Part shown: positions 47,860 to 56,900 of the stretch, piece by piece
Layout of the letters: each line of letters starts with the position of its first letter
Numbering within the stretch: the first letter of the stretch is position 1
Assembly: GCF_014898095.1 (NCBI RefSeq)
Contig: NZ_CP062946.1
Coordinates: forward strand, 62,001 to 126,000
DNA length: 64,000 nt
Source: Thalassotalea sp. LPB0316
GTDB taxonomy: Bacteria > Pseudomonadota > Gammaproteobacteria > Enterobacterales > Alteromonadaceae
Direction of reading: 5' to 3'
Notes under the pieces: generated by a model
What the model saw: the letters and a program-made list of their open reading frames with translations, nothing else
The model's database searches: none
What the model was told of the DNA's origin: nothing
Position numbers and translations under genes: made by a program

Positions 47860-49101
47860 ATGGAAGCGATATTAAATACCTATTTAGTTGGTGGTGCAGT
47901 GCGCGATGAATTACTTGGCCGCAAAGTCATTGAACGCGACTACGTTGTGGTTGGCGCAACCACGCAGCAAATGCTCGAACTTGGTTTTTCCCCCGTAGGT
48001 AAAGACTTCCCTGTTTTTTTACATCCTCAAACCAAAGAAGAATACGCATTAGCGCGGACAGAAAAAAAGCAAGGTGTAGGCTATCAAGGGTTTGTTTGTT
48101 ATGCCTCCCCCGATGTTAGCCTAGAAGACGATTTAAAGCGCCGTGATCTCACCGTCAATGCCATGGCAAAATCTTCATCAGGTGACATTATTGATCCATT
48201 TAATGGCCAGCAAGATCTTGAAAACAGAGTGCTACGCCACGTCAGTGATGCCTTTGTTGAAGATCCACTGCGCGTACTTAGAGTCGCCCGCTTTGCCGCT
48301 CGCTATTTTGACTATGGCTTTAGTGTTGCCCGTGAAACCATGGCATTAATGGCTGAAATAGTAAATCGAGGTGAGCTTGAGCACCTTTCCGCTGAGCGCG
48401 TATTCAAAGAGTTTGATCGCTCACTTGCCGAAGATCATCCAGAAGTATTTATTCAAGTGCTCAAAGACTGCGGTGCACTTAAAGCGATTTGGCCAAGCTT
48501 AAATAAATTGTGGGGGATCCCAAACCCAGCCAAATGGCACCCTGAAATTTGTTCCGGCATTCACACCATGATGGTGCTGCAACGCGCTGTCGCATTATGC
48601 GCAAAGCCAGCCGTTAGATTTGCTGCGCTGTGTCATGATTTAGGTAAAGGACTAACCGACGAAGCGAAATGGCCGAGCCATCACGGCCACGAAAGCGCCG
48701 GCCTGCCATTAGTAAAAGAGATATGCCAAAAACTCAAAGTGCCAAAAAGCTATGAGTTACTCGCCTTGCAAGTGTGTCAATTTCATTTGCACTGCCACAA
48801 AGCGTTTGAGTTAAACCCCAAAACCATTTTAAAGATGTTCAATAGCCTCGATGTTTGGCGAAAGCCCGAGAATTTTGACGATTTTTTAATTGCCAACAAA
48901 GCAGATTTTCAAGGCCGAACCGGCTTTGAAGATCGCGACTACCCACAAGCCGATTACTTAAAAGCCTGTTTTGACGCTTGCCAAAAAATCACAGCTAAAC
49001 CATTTGTTGAACAAGGCTTAAAAGGCAAAGAGATCAAAGATGCGATGAATGCTGAGAAAATTCGCGTGTTAACTCAATTAAAAGCCCAGCAGAAAAATTA
49101 A
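47860..49101 (+). CDS. cca: Multifunctional CCA-tRNA nucleotidyltransferase
   Basis: Adds and repairs the tRNA 3' CCA end. The 413-residue protein has the class II nucleotidyltransferase motif LVGGAVRDELLG with RDYVVVGATTQQ, RRDLTVNAMA, and DPLRVLRVARFAARY, followed by an HD phosphohydrolase domain (ALCHDLGKGLT) that gives the 2',3'-cyclic phosphodiesterase/phosphatase activities of the gammaproteobacterial form. AAAGGA lies before the ATG. An imperfect terminator follows. Confidence 0.95.
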   Translation: MEAILNTYLVGGAVRDELLGRKVIERDYVVVGATTQQMLELGFSPVGKDFPVFLHPQTKEEYALARTEKKQGVGYQGFVCYASPDVSLEDDLKRRDLTVNAMAKSSSGDIIDPFNGQQDLENRVLRHVSDAFVEDPLRVLRVARFAARYFDYGFSVARETMALMAEIVNRGELEHLSAERVFKEFDRSLAEDHPEVFIQVLKDCGALKAIWPSLNKLWGIPNPAKWHPEICSGIHTMMVLQRAVALCAKPAVRFAALCHDLGKGLTDEAKWPSHHGHESAGLPLVKEICQKLKVPKSYELLALQVCQFHLHCHKAFELNPKTILKMFNSLDVWRKPENFDDFLIANKADFQGRTGFEDRDYPQADYLKACFDACQKITAKPFVEQGLKGKEIKDAMNAEKIRVLTQLKAQQKN

Positions 49102-49121
49102 ACCAAGTAATAACAATTGTT

Positions 49122-49155
49122 TACCCTCTAAAATAGCTAGAGGTAAAATATTTTT
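49122..49155 (+). terminator. Probable terminator of cca
   Basis: TACC-C-TCTA and TAGAGGTA pair with a one-base bulge, and AATATTTTT follows. It separates cca from the peptide-export locus. Confidence 0.5.
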
Positions 49156-49225
49156 AAACGAATTATTTGATCTTGGTTAATTCTTGAACTAATTTTTTAG
49201 TCATCCAATATTCAAAGGAATGAAT

Positions 49226-50482
49226 ATGACTTTATTTAGGCAGGAAGCTATTGCTCATCAAAGTGAACGGTTAACGGGTGAAATTTCACTTGCCCAACCG
49301 CTATCTATCAAGCTTACCGTTGCATTACTCGTTGCTACCGCGATTGTCATTGTATGCTTTCTTTTTAACGCTCAGTATGCGCGCAAAGAAACCGTACGCG
49401 GTTTTCTAATGCCAAATAAGGGCGTGATCAAAAGCTTTGCCGGCCAAGGTGGCACAGTAGAAAAACTCTGGGTGAGCGAAGGTACGCACATTGAGAAAGG
49501 CCAACCAATTGCGACACTGATTTTACACAAAAATAGTAAAAATGGCGTTTCATTAAGCACCGAAATAATCGCCCAGTTAACTGAACAACGCACGCTAATT
49601 GATGATGAAATTAATCAATATAGCTTGCTTGAAGCGACTGAAAAACAAAACCTAACCACCCGAAAAACCGCACTATCGTTAGAAAAACAAGCACTAGAGC
49701 AACAACAGCTACTGGCTAACCAAAAACTAACACTACTTATCGAGCAATTAGCCGATATCGAATCACTCAAGCAAAAGGGCTATGTTGCCAAATTAGATGC
49801 CGAGCGCCATAAACAAGCATTGATCGACGCTCAGCAAGAAAAACAACAAGTCGATCGCTTGTTATTAAAACACGATAATCAATTGCGCCAAATAGACTTT
49901 GAATTGGCAAACTTACCCAGAGAATACACGCTAAGAGTTAATAACTTACGCCGACAAAAAGCCGATATTGAAAACCAATTAAGTCAAGTTAAAAGCAACT
50001 ATCAGTATACGGTTACCGCAAGCCACGCCGGCACAATAACCGGTATTCAAGTCGTGGAAGGTGAAACCCTATCGCCATCTAAAGCCCAATCAAAACCCTT
50101 ATTACATATCTTGCCAGAAGGCTCAGAGCTAGTTGCTGAGATTTTATTGCCAACGCGCTCAGCCGGGTTTATCGAGTTAGGCCAAGATACACGCCTGCGT
50201 TTTGATGCCTTTCCTTACCAACGCTTTGGCTTTATTGAAAGTGAAATCACCCGCATTGATCGGGCACTGATAGCCCCTAATGAAGTGCAACTACCAATTG
50301 CCCTGCAAGAGCCGGTATATCGATTGCGGGCGACATTAAATCAACAGCAAATAAGCGCTTATGGCAAAGCCTTTAACCTAAAAAGTGGCATGTTATTTCA
50401 GGCCGATATCATGTTAGAAAAACGCTCATTAATAGAATGGCTCTTTGAACCCATCTATAGTTTAAAAGGCAGGATCAGTTAA
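49226..50482 (+). CDS. HlyD/CvaA-type periplasmic adaptor for peptide export
   Basis: Membrane fusion protein of a type I peptide secretion system, 418 residues. One N-terminal membrane helix (about 28-50), a lipoyl-like half-motif (TVEKLWVSEGTHIEKGQPIATL), a long coiled-coil hairpin (about 110-250), the second half-motif (TVTASHAGTITGIQVVEGETL) and a beta-barrel/C-terminal ending FEPIYSLKGRIS, as in CvaA-like proteins. The ATG at 49226 has AAAGGA at proper distance; another ATG lies two codons earlier. It is the first gene of the locus, with the precursor peptide 153 nt downstream. A TolC channel is not in the window. Confidence 0.9.
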   Translation: MTLFRQEAIAHQSERLTGEISLAQPLSIKLTVALLVATAIVIVCFLFNAQYARKETVRGFLMPNKGVIKSFAGQGGTVEKLWVSEGTHIEKGQPIATLILHKNSKNGVSLSTEIIAQLTEQRTLIDDEINQYSLLEATEKQNLTTRKTALSLEKQALEQQQLLANQKLTLLIEQLADIESLKQKGYVAKLDAERHKQALIDAQQEKQQVDRLLLKHDNQLRQIDFELANLPREYTLRVNNLRRQKADIENQLSQVKSNYQYTVTASHAGTITGIQVVEGETLSPSKAQSKPLLHILPEGSELVAEILLPTRSAGFIELGQDTRLRFDAFPYQRFGFIESEITRIDRALIAPNEVQLPIALQEPVYRLRATLNQQQISAYGKAFNLKSGMLFQADIMLEKRSLIEWLFEPIYSLKGRIS

Positions 50483-50488
50483 GTAATA

Positions 50489-50617
50489 CGAAAAGGATTT
50501 CGGGTTTTGCTCTTCCAACCAATGAGCAAAATCTGGAAAAGGAGTGATTAGGCGTGCTAATCACACAATCGCTAACTCAATGACGAGTTAGTTATTCAAA
50601 CCCGATATGAATATCGG
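50489..50617 (+). promoter_or_regulatory. Five consecutive hairpins in the leader of the peptide gene
   Basis: Between the adaptor stop and the peptide start are five dyads: CGAAA/TTTCG (50489-50502); TTTTGCTC/GAGCAAAA (50505-50531, extendable to 11 bp with G-U pairs); GTGATTAG/CTAATCAC (50544-50564); CTAACTC/GAGTTAG (50572-50591); CCGATA/TATCGG with TGAA loop (50602-50617). None has a long T tract. The array probably forms a structured 5' leader, an mRNA-processing region or regulator-binding sites. AAGGAG of the peptide gene follows at 50622. Confidence 0.65.
50554..50583 (+). CDS. Possible 9-codon leader peptide
   Basis: AAAAGGAG at 50537-50544 lies 9 nt before GTG (50554), which opens nine codons (MLITQSLTQ) ending at TGA 50581-50583. 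The ribosome site is one of the best in the locus, and translation would disrupt the third and fourth hairpins. Speculative, but it is the only reason I see for such a strong ribosome site within the leader. Confidence 0.3.
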   Translation: MLITQSLTQ

Positions 50618-50635
50618 ATACAAGGAGAAAATATT

Positions 50636-50824
50636 ATGCGTGAATTGAGCGTAAATGAAGTAGAAGCAGTAAATGGTGGTAATGATGAAAGCAAAGAGAA
50701 ATCAAGTAAACCCAAAAGTAAATTAGCAAAGATAATTGCTGTAGGTGAAGTTATATATGATGAGCTTTCAAGTATTGATTGGGGAGACTCTATGGATGAT
50801 CCTGATACAAATTTAGCGCCTTAG
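50636..50824 (+). CDS. Microcin/bacteriocin-like precursor with double-glycine leader, 62 aa
   Basis: The leader MRELSVNEVEAVNGG (15 residues) matches the class II microcin pattern, and its layout corresponds position by position to the microcin V leader as I know it. C39-type exporters cut after GG, and such an exporter is encoded 0.8 kb downstream. The 47-residue core begins NDESKEKSSKPKSKLAK and ends MDDPDTNLAP. It has a Lys-rich N-terminal third, a hydrophobic patch (IIAVGEVIY) and an acidic end; I count 6 Lys against 11 Asp/Glu. It has no Cys and one Trp. AAGGAG precedes the ATG. Activity (bacteriocin or signal) is inferred, not shown. Confidence 0.85.
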   Translation: MRELSVNEVEAVNGGNDESKEKSSKPKSKLAKIIAVGEVIYDELSSIDWGDSMDDPDTNLAP

Positions 50825-50833
50825 CTATAGATT

Positions 50834-50864
50834 AAAGCACTATCATCCTGATTGATAGTGCTTT
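50834..50864 (+). terminator. Hairpin after the peptide gene (possible partial terminator)
   Basis: AAAGCACTATCA / TGATAGTGCTTT, a perfect 12-bp stem with a 7-nt loop, ends in TTT then CC. The short T tract suggests partial termination or mRNA 3'-end protection, giving more peptide than downstream product. Confidence 0.6.
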
Positions 50865-50925
50865 CCATAAATTCAAATTAACTATAAATACTACATTTAA
50901 ACTAAAATCCTAAAATGACGTAAAA

Positions 50926-51615
50926 ATGAGAAATAAAGAAAATATAAACTGGAGTATTACGGAAACATTTTGGTTAGGCATTGGTATTGTTATAATGTCT
51001 ACTATATTTGATGTAATCGCATTCAAAACATTAAACTCTATATCGATTAAAGTTGAAAATGCTAAGATAATAATGCAGATATTACATCAGTTATTTATTA
51101 TTTTTTTACTGATCTTTTTAAAAACATGTAAAACCAAAGATAGTTTATTAAAGTACTTCGAGTTTAATAAAACACTCAAAATAAAGGATGTATGCAAATA
51201 TTTCACAGCTTATTTTCTATTACTTGTCATCGAGTATTTTATAAGTAATTTAAACGCCGGTAGTTTTAATGACCTTTCTAAAGATACTACCTATTACACA
51301 AATGCTATTCCTTATTTTTTATTGATCGTATTAATAGCACCTATAGCAGAAGAGCTTTTTTTTAGAGGGTTCCTTTATAAAGGTTGGTGTGAAAATGCAA
51401 AAAACAAATACATTGGATATATTTCGATAAGCTTTTTATTTACTCTACTACATTGGCAAACATATGACCTTTTGGCACTAGCTTGGATTTTTCTTTTTTC
51501 TGTGTTCTTATGTCATATTAGAAATCACTCACAAACAATAACTGCCCCCATATTAATTCATAGCCTCAACAATTTAATTGGCTTTTTATCTTTATACATA
51601 AATTTTGAGTTTTAA
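50926..51615 (+). CDS. CPBP-family intramembrane protease, candidate immunity protein
   Basis: 229-residue, strongly hydrophobic protein (about six to seven helices) of the CPBP/Abi family. The catalytic motifs are present: EELFFRGFLYKG (EExxxR), LLHWQ (His in the second motif) and HSLNNLIGF (HxxxN). In bacteriocin loci such proteins confer self-immunity; others cleave leaders or regulators. The gene is very AT-rich: two 60-nt lines have 12 and 17 G+C, versus 29 in a line of the following ABC gene. That suggests separate acquisition. The start ATG lacks a clear ribosome site. It is 12 nt before the transporter gene. Confidence 0.86.
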   Translation: MRNKENINWSITETFWLGIGIVIMSTIFDVIAFKTLNSISIKVENAKIIMQILHQLFIIFLLIFLKTCKTKDSLLKYFEFNKTLKIKDVCKYFTAYFLLLVIEYFISNLNAGSFNDLSKDTTYYTNAIPYFLLIVLIAPIAEELFFRGFLYKGWCENAKNKYIGYISISFLFTLLHWQTYDLLALAWIFLFSVFLCHIRNHSQTITAPILIHSLNNLIGFLSLYINFEF

Positions 51616-51627
51616 TCTGGTAAATTT

Positions 51628-53763
51628 ATGTCTGAGCTACTATCATTTTCTCTAAGAAAAAAATTTCCTCCCCTAATCCTCCAAACTGAAGTCGCAGAAT
51701 GCGGCCTAGCCTCATTGGCGATGATATTGTGCTACTACGGTCACGAAGTTGACTTACCCGCAATGCGCAAGCGGTTTTCTGCTGATTTAAAAGGCATGAA
51801 CCTCCAGCAACTTATAGAACTAGCCGACTCATTAAATCTAGCAAGTCGCGCCTTGCAATGCCCTATTGATGAAGTCTATAAGCTTCAAACACCGTGCATT
51901 TTACATTGGGATATGAATCATTTTGTCGTCTTAACTAAAGTCAATGGTAAAGGCGCTAACGCGAAGTTTTCTGTTAACGATCCCGCCGTCGGCAAGAGAA
52001 CGCTAAAACATGAAGAATTTAGCAAGCATTTTACGGGTATCTGTTTAGAGCTAACGCCAACCAATAAATTTGAGAAGAAAAAAGAAAGCGCTCAAATGAA
52101 GTTGTCACAGCTTTGGAGCTCAATGAGCGGTTTAAAAACAGGCTTGTTAAAACTCATTGGTTTATCTTTGGTACTTCAACTTTTCGCATTAATGTCGCCT
52201 TATTATATGCAGTGGGTGGTCGATGAGGTCTTAGTGAGTTTTGATCACTCACTGCTGACCATATTAGCACTTGGTTTTGCCTTGATTGCCATCATTTCAA
52301 CGATTACCACAACCGTGCGTAGCTGGCTTATTTTACGGTTATCGAGTTTACTCAATATGCAAATGGGGGTGAATTTACTACGTCACTTGTTTCGTTTGCC
52401 AATGAGCTATTTTGAATCGCGCCATGTCGGCGATGTGGTTTCAAGGTTTGGTTCACTCGATCAGATTCGAGAGCGCATTACCACAGGTTTTGTTGAAACC
52501 TTAGTCGATGGAGTCATGGCGATTACCGTGCTAGTAATGATGGCACTGTACTCAATAAAATTAACCGCCGTTGTACTGGCTGCCATCGCCTTATATACCA
52601 TAGTTCGTTTGGCGTTATATCGCCCGTTACATCAAGCTACCGAAGAAATGATCCAAAGCTCCGCTAAGGAGCAGTCAAATTTTTTAGAGAATATTCGCGG
52701 TATTCAAACCATCAAACTGTTTGCCAATGAGCCTCAACGCCAAGGTATTTGGCAAAATCGCTATGCCGAAGTGATCAACAATGAAATACGTTTAGGCCGG
52801 CTTAACATCAGTTTTGACGCCTTTAATAAATTGCTGTTTGGCTTAGAAAATGTGCTGGTGATTTACCTCGCTGCGACCATGGTGATGGCCAATAGTTTAA
52901 CCGTAGGTATGGTACTGGCGTTTATCGCCTATAAAAATCAATTAACCTCGCGCTTTGCCAGTTTAATTGAACAAATTATTCAATTTAAAATGATGCGCTT
53001 ACACCTTGATCGTATTGCCGATATCGCCCTCACACCAGAAGAATCTCATCGCGATGGCCAGCACATAACACAAGACTTTAAAGGCCAATTAAGCTTGGAA
53101 AACATCAGTTTTCGTTATAGTGACGACCAGCCAACAATTTTAGAAAATATCAATCTAACTCTATCTGTTGGTGATTCTATTGCAATCACCGGCCCATCGG
53201 GCGCAGGAAAAACTACTTTAATGAAAATCATGCTCGGGCTACTACAACCAAGCTCGGGTAAAGTGTTGTTAGATGGTAAAGATATCAACCATATTGGGCT
53301 AACGAACTATCGCAAAAATATTGCTGCCGTGATGCAAAACGACACCCTACTCGCCGGCTCTATCGCTGACAACATCTGCTTTTTTGACCCTCAACCTAAT
53401 TATTTAAAAATAGAGCAATGTGCTCACTTAGCTGCGATCCATGAAGATATTGAACAAATGACTATGGGCTACAATTCACTCGTTGGCGATATGGGATCAA
53501 ACCTCTCCGGTGGTCAGATTCAGCGACTATTATTAGCTCGCGCTTTATATCAATCACCTTGCGTATTGTTTATGGATGAAGCCACTAGCCACCTAGACAA
53601 ATCGAATGAGGCCAAAATCAGTGAACAAATCAAACACCTCACGATGACCCGCGTTATGATAGCCCATCGCCAAGAAACAATTAGCATGGCAGATAGCGTA
53701 TTGGTTTTACAAAATAAACAACTGATCGAGTTGACATCCCCTGACAAAAAAACCGCAATTTAA
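51628..53763 (+). CDS. C39-peptidase ABC transporter, CvaB-like processing exporter
   Basis: 711-residue bacteriocin-type ABC exporter. The N-terminal C39 Cys-protease has its Cys in EVAECGLASLAM, His in HWDMNHFVVL and Asp in VNDPAVG, so it should be active. Six transmembrane helices follow (about 165-440), then the ATPase: Walker A GPSGAGKTT, signature NLSGGQIQRLLLARAL, Walker B CVLFMDEATSHLD and the His-loop MIAHRQET. It would cut the precursor after GG and export it through the adaptor and a TolC-type channel. The gene has normal base composition, unlike the CPBP gene before it. Confidence 0.94.
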   Translation: MSELLSFSLRKKFPPLILQTEVAECGLASLAMILCYYGHEVDLPAMRKRFSADLKGMNLQQLIELADSLNLASRALQCPIDEVYKLQTPCILHWDMNHFVVLTKVNGKGANAKFSVNDPAVGKRTLKHEEFSKHFTGICLELTPTNKFEKKKESAQMKLSQLWSSMSGLKTGLLKLIGLSLVLQLFALMSPYYMQWVVDEVLVSFDHSLLTILALGFALIAIISTITTTVRSWLILRLSSLLNMQMGVNLLRHLFRLPMSYFESRHVGDVVSRFGSLDQIRERITTGFVETLVDGVMAITVLVMMALYSIKLTAVVLAAIALYTIVRLALYRPLHQATEEMIQSSAKEQSNFLENIRGIQTIKLFANEPQRQGIWQNRYAEVINNEIRLGRLNISFDAFNKLLFGLENVLVIYLAATMVMANSLTVGMVLAFIAYKNQLTSRFASLIEQIIQFKMMRLHLDRIADIALTPEESHRDGQHITQDFKGQLSLENISFRYSDDQPTILENINLTLSVGDSIAITGPSGAGKTTLMKIMLGLLQPSSGKVLLDGKDINHIGLTNYRKNIAAVMQNDTLLAGSIADNICFFDPQPNYLKIEQCAHLAAIHEDIEQMTMGYNSLVGDMGSNLSGGQIQRLLLARALYQSPCVLFMDEATSHLDKSNEAKISEQIKHLTMTRVMIAHRQETISMADSVLVLQNKQLIELTSPDKKTAI

Positions 53764-53846
53764 TTAACCAACAACAAGTGGTTAATAAGCAAAGAAAAGG
53801 TGCGTTTTATTAACAAAAAATTAACCATAAAACAATTGTGGTTAAC
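53763..53846. promoter_or_regulatory. Two inverted repeats with the same arms (TTAACCA / TGGTTAA)
   Basis: ATTAACCA/TGGTTAAT at 53763-53786 (8-nt loop) and TTAACCA/TGGTTAA at 53821-53845 (11-nt loop) lie in the 189-nt gap before the giant lipoprotein gene. Paired sites with one sequence suggest a dimeric regulator; the first could also act as a weak terminator of the transporter gene. Confidence 0.45.
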
Positions 53847-53952
53847 TTGGATTTATCAATTTTTGTACTAGGCTCAAATAACTAAAAGTGCTGGCTGAAC
53901 AAGCTGGACTATCAGTCAATGCCAAATAACCTAGCATTCATAGGAATTGAGT

Positions 53953-56900
53953 ATGAACTTGTTAAAAAAAATAATACCTTGCTGTTTTAAGGTTATCCTA
54001 CTCTTAAGTTCACTATTTTTGATAACTAGCTGTTCAGATAGTGGTAATGATGTCAACGACATTGTCGTTCCCGAACCCCCTGCGCCACCTGAGCCACCTC
54101 AGCCCCCTGAACCAGACCCAGTATCGTTTTCAGGCGGCGGTGTTAAAGGTCCCATGGCCTTAGCTGAAGTCAATGTCTATCAAATAGACCCTAGTGCAGA
54201 TGGCTTTAAAGGAGAATTAGTTGGCAGTGCAGCGACCAATGCACAAGCACAAATAGAAAATCTAGCCCTCACTCCCCCACTCTCCCCACCTTATTTACTC
54301 GAAATTACGGCAGTTGAAGGCACGATAGACATAACCACAGGGTTAAGCCCGGTAATCACGCAAGTTAATACATTATTAACCCAGCAAATGATCGATGAAG
54401 AACTTGCGATCTATGCGACACCACTTACCGACATGACGGTCGCACTCATCTTTAAAAATGCCGATAGCAACGTTGCGCCATACACAGGTAACAACGATGG
54501 TGAAACGACGCTAGAAGAAATAATCGCAGCAATGCCGGCAGCCCAAAGCCAAGTAAAATCAACCTTAGGTTTTGGTTTAACTGACGACATCGATATTTTT
54601 ACCACGCCGCCATTGATCGATGACTCAACAGATAGTCTTGAAGAGCAAACGTCAACCACTGCTTACCGTAGCGCAGTAGAAGCATTAACCGCCGTAGTCT
54701 ACGAGATGCAACAACTCTCCGGCGATGGCGAAGCTACAACCGATGATATTATTGATGATATGGCTGCCGATTTATCAGATGGCATGATCGACGGTCAAGC
54801 CGACGGCGAGAGCACTGCGAGCTATCCTGAGCAAGCACTCGATGTGTTAGCGCAAGACCCTGCAACATTACCCATTCCAAATGATCCCTCTGGCCGTAAG
54901 GTATCAGACGTAAAAGACGTAGTGGTTGGTGAAACTCAGCAAACAGGCCAAGAGGATACCGACACTTCTGAATTTGAAGAATCGGAAGAGGTGATAGTTG
55001 TTAAGCCAGCAAAAACCTCACCGGATATCGACGGCGATGGTGTGCTTAACGACAAAGATGCCTTCCCTGAATCAGCTGCTGCTGATAAAGATACCGACAA
55101 AGACGGCACGCCAGACGTCAGTTACATTGTTGTTGACGGCGTTCGTACTGAAGAAATCGATGAGGCGAACTCAGATCCTGATGATGATAACGACGGTGTT
55201 AAAGATGTAAATGATGCCTTCCCACTCGATAAAAATGAATTTAGAGATACCGATGAAGATGGTATCGGTAACAATGCCGATGACGATGACGATGGCGACG
55301 GCGTACTAGATGTTGATGATGACTTCCCACTCGATGGTACTCGTTCAGATGCTGTCGATCAAGACAGTGATGGCTGGCCACAAGGGCAAGATAGCGACGA
55401 TAGTGACGACAGTGTGCCAGAGCAAGATTTTGTCGATACCGACGGTGATGGTTTAGCTGATAACGGTGGCATTGCGCCAGACTCAGATGATGATAACGAC
55501 GGTGTCTCTGACGACGACGACGCTTTTCCACTCGATGCCACAGAATCAAGTGACCAAGATAACGATGGCATTGGCGATAACACAGATACAGATATTGACG
55601 GTGACAACGTACCGAATAACCAAGATTTATTCCCGCGTAATCCTAAAGAATCAGTAGATACCGATCGTGACGGTATTGGTAATAACAAAGATAAAGACGA
55701 CGATGGCGATGGCTTAGATGACGAACGCGAAGCTTTGCTTGGCACCGATCCTCTTGATATCGACACTGATAACGATGGCGCACTAGACGGCAAAGATGCC
55801 TTCCCATTAAATCCGTTAGAGCGTTTTGACAGCGACAAAGATTCAATCGGCAATGAAACCGATAACTGTCCATTAGTTGCCAATACCGGCCAAATAGATA
55901 CCGACCAAGATGGCTTTGGTGATTTATGTGACAAAGATGATGACAACGACGGTGTACCAGATGTTGAAGATGACTTCCCACTTGACGGTACCAGAAGTGA
56001 ATCAAGCGACGCTGATAGCGACGGTTGGCCAAGTGATCAAGATCCTGACGACAATGATGCTAATAATCCAGGTACCGATTTTATCGATACTGATGGCGAC
56101 GGTATAGGCAACACAACGGATACCGATGATGATGGCGATGGCTTTGCCGACGACCAAGATCAATTCCCATTAGATATCAATGAATGGCGTGATAGCGACC
56201 AAGATGGCATCGGTAATAACGCCGATACGGATGACGATAATGATCAGTACTTAGATAGCGATGAAATTGCTGCCGGCTCAGATCCATTAGACGGGCAAGA
56301 TTTACCCGCCGATTTTGACGGAGATTTCATTCCTGACGTTAATGATGGCGACATCGATGGTGATGGTGTAGCTAATGGCGATGACGCCTTCGACTTCAAC
56401 CCTGAAGAATCAGTTGACTCAGACGAAGATGGTGTTGGCGACAACAGCGATGCCTTCCCTAACGATCCAACTGAAACTGTAGATACAGATCAAGATTTAA
56501 TCGGCGATAATAGCGATAACTGCCCATTAATTGAAAACCCTGACCAAATCGACGTTGACCAAAACGGTGTTGGCGATGCATGTGATCAATACAGCTTTGA
56601 TTTAACGGGTACTTGGTTAGCATCCGAAGTCATTAGCTTTGATCAGAACGATCCAAAATGCAGCGTGCATGAAAACGACACTTGGTTATTATCAATTGAA
56701 ATGAACCAAGGCGAACTCTTCATCAAAGATGCTGATGATGAGCACGATGATGACGGTGCCGTGGGAACAGTCGATTTCGCGGGTAACATCACATTAATGA
56801 CAATGGATGAAGATGATGACTTTATCGCCCAAGAAGCTTTCTATGATAAAGACACAGGAGTTATCACCATTGCATACAGCCAAACGTTTGATAAAGACAC

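Noticed and set aside
50926..53763. Lantibiotic or other modified-peptide (RiPP) pathway
   Set aside because: No modification enzyme is encoded and the core has no Cys, so an unmodified class II peptide is more likely.
55241..56032. Long antisense frames rich in Arg/His or Ser within the giant gene
   Set aside because: They are by-products of the Asp-codon repeats on the coding strand and have no ribosome sites.
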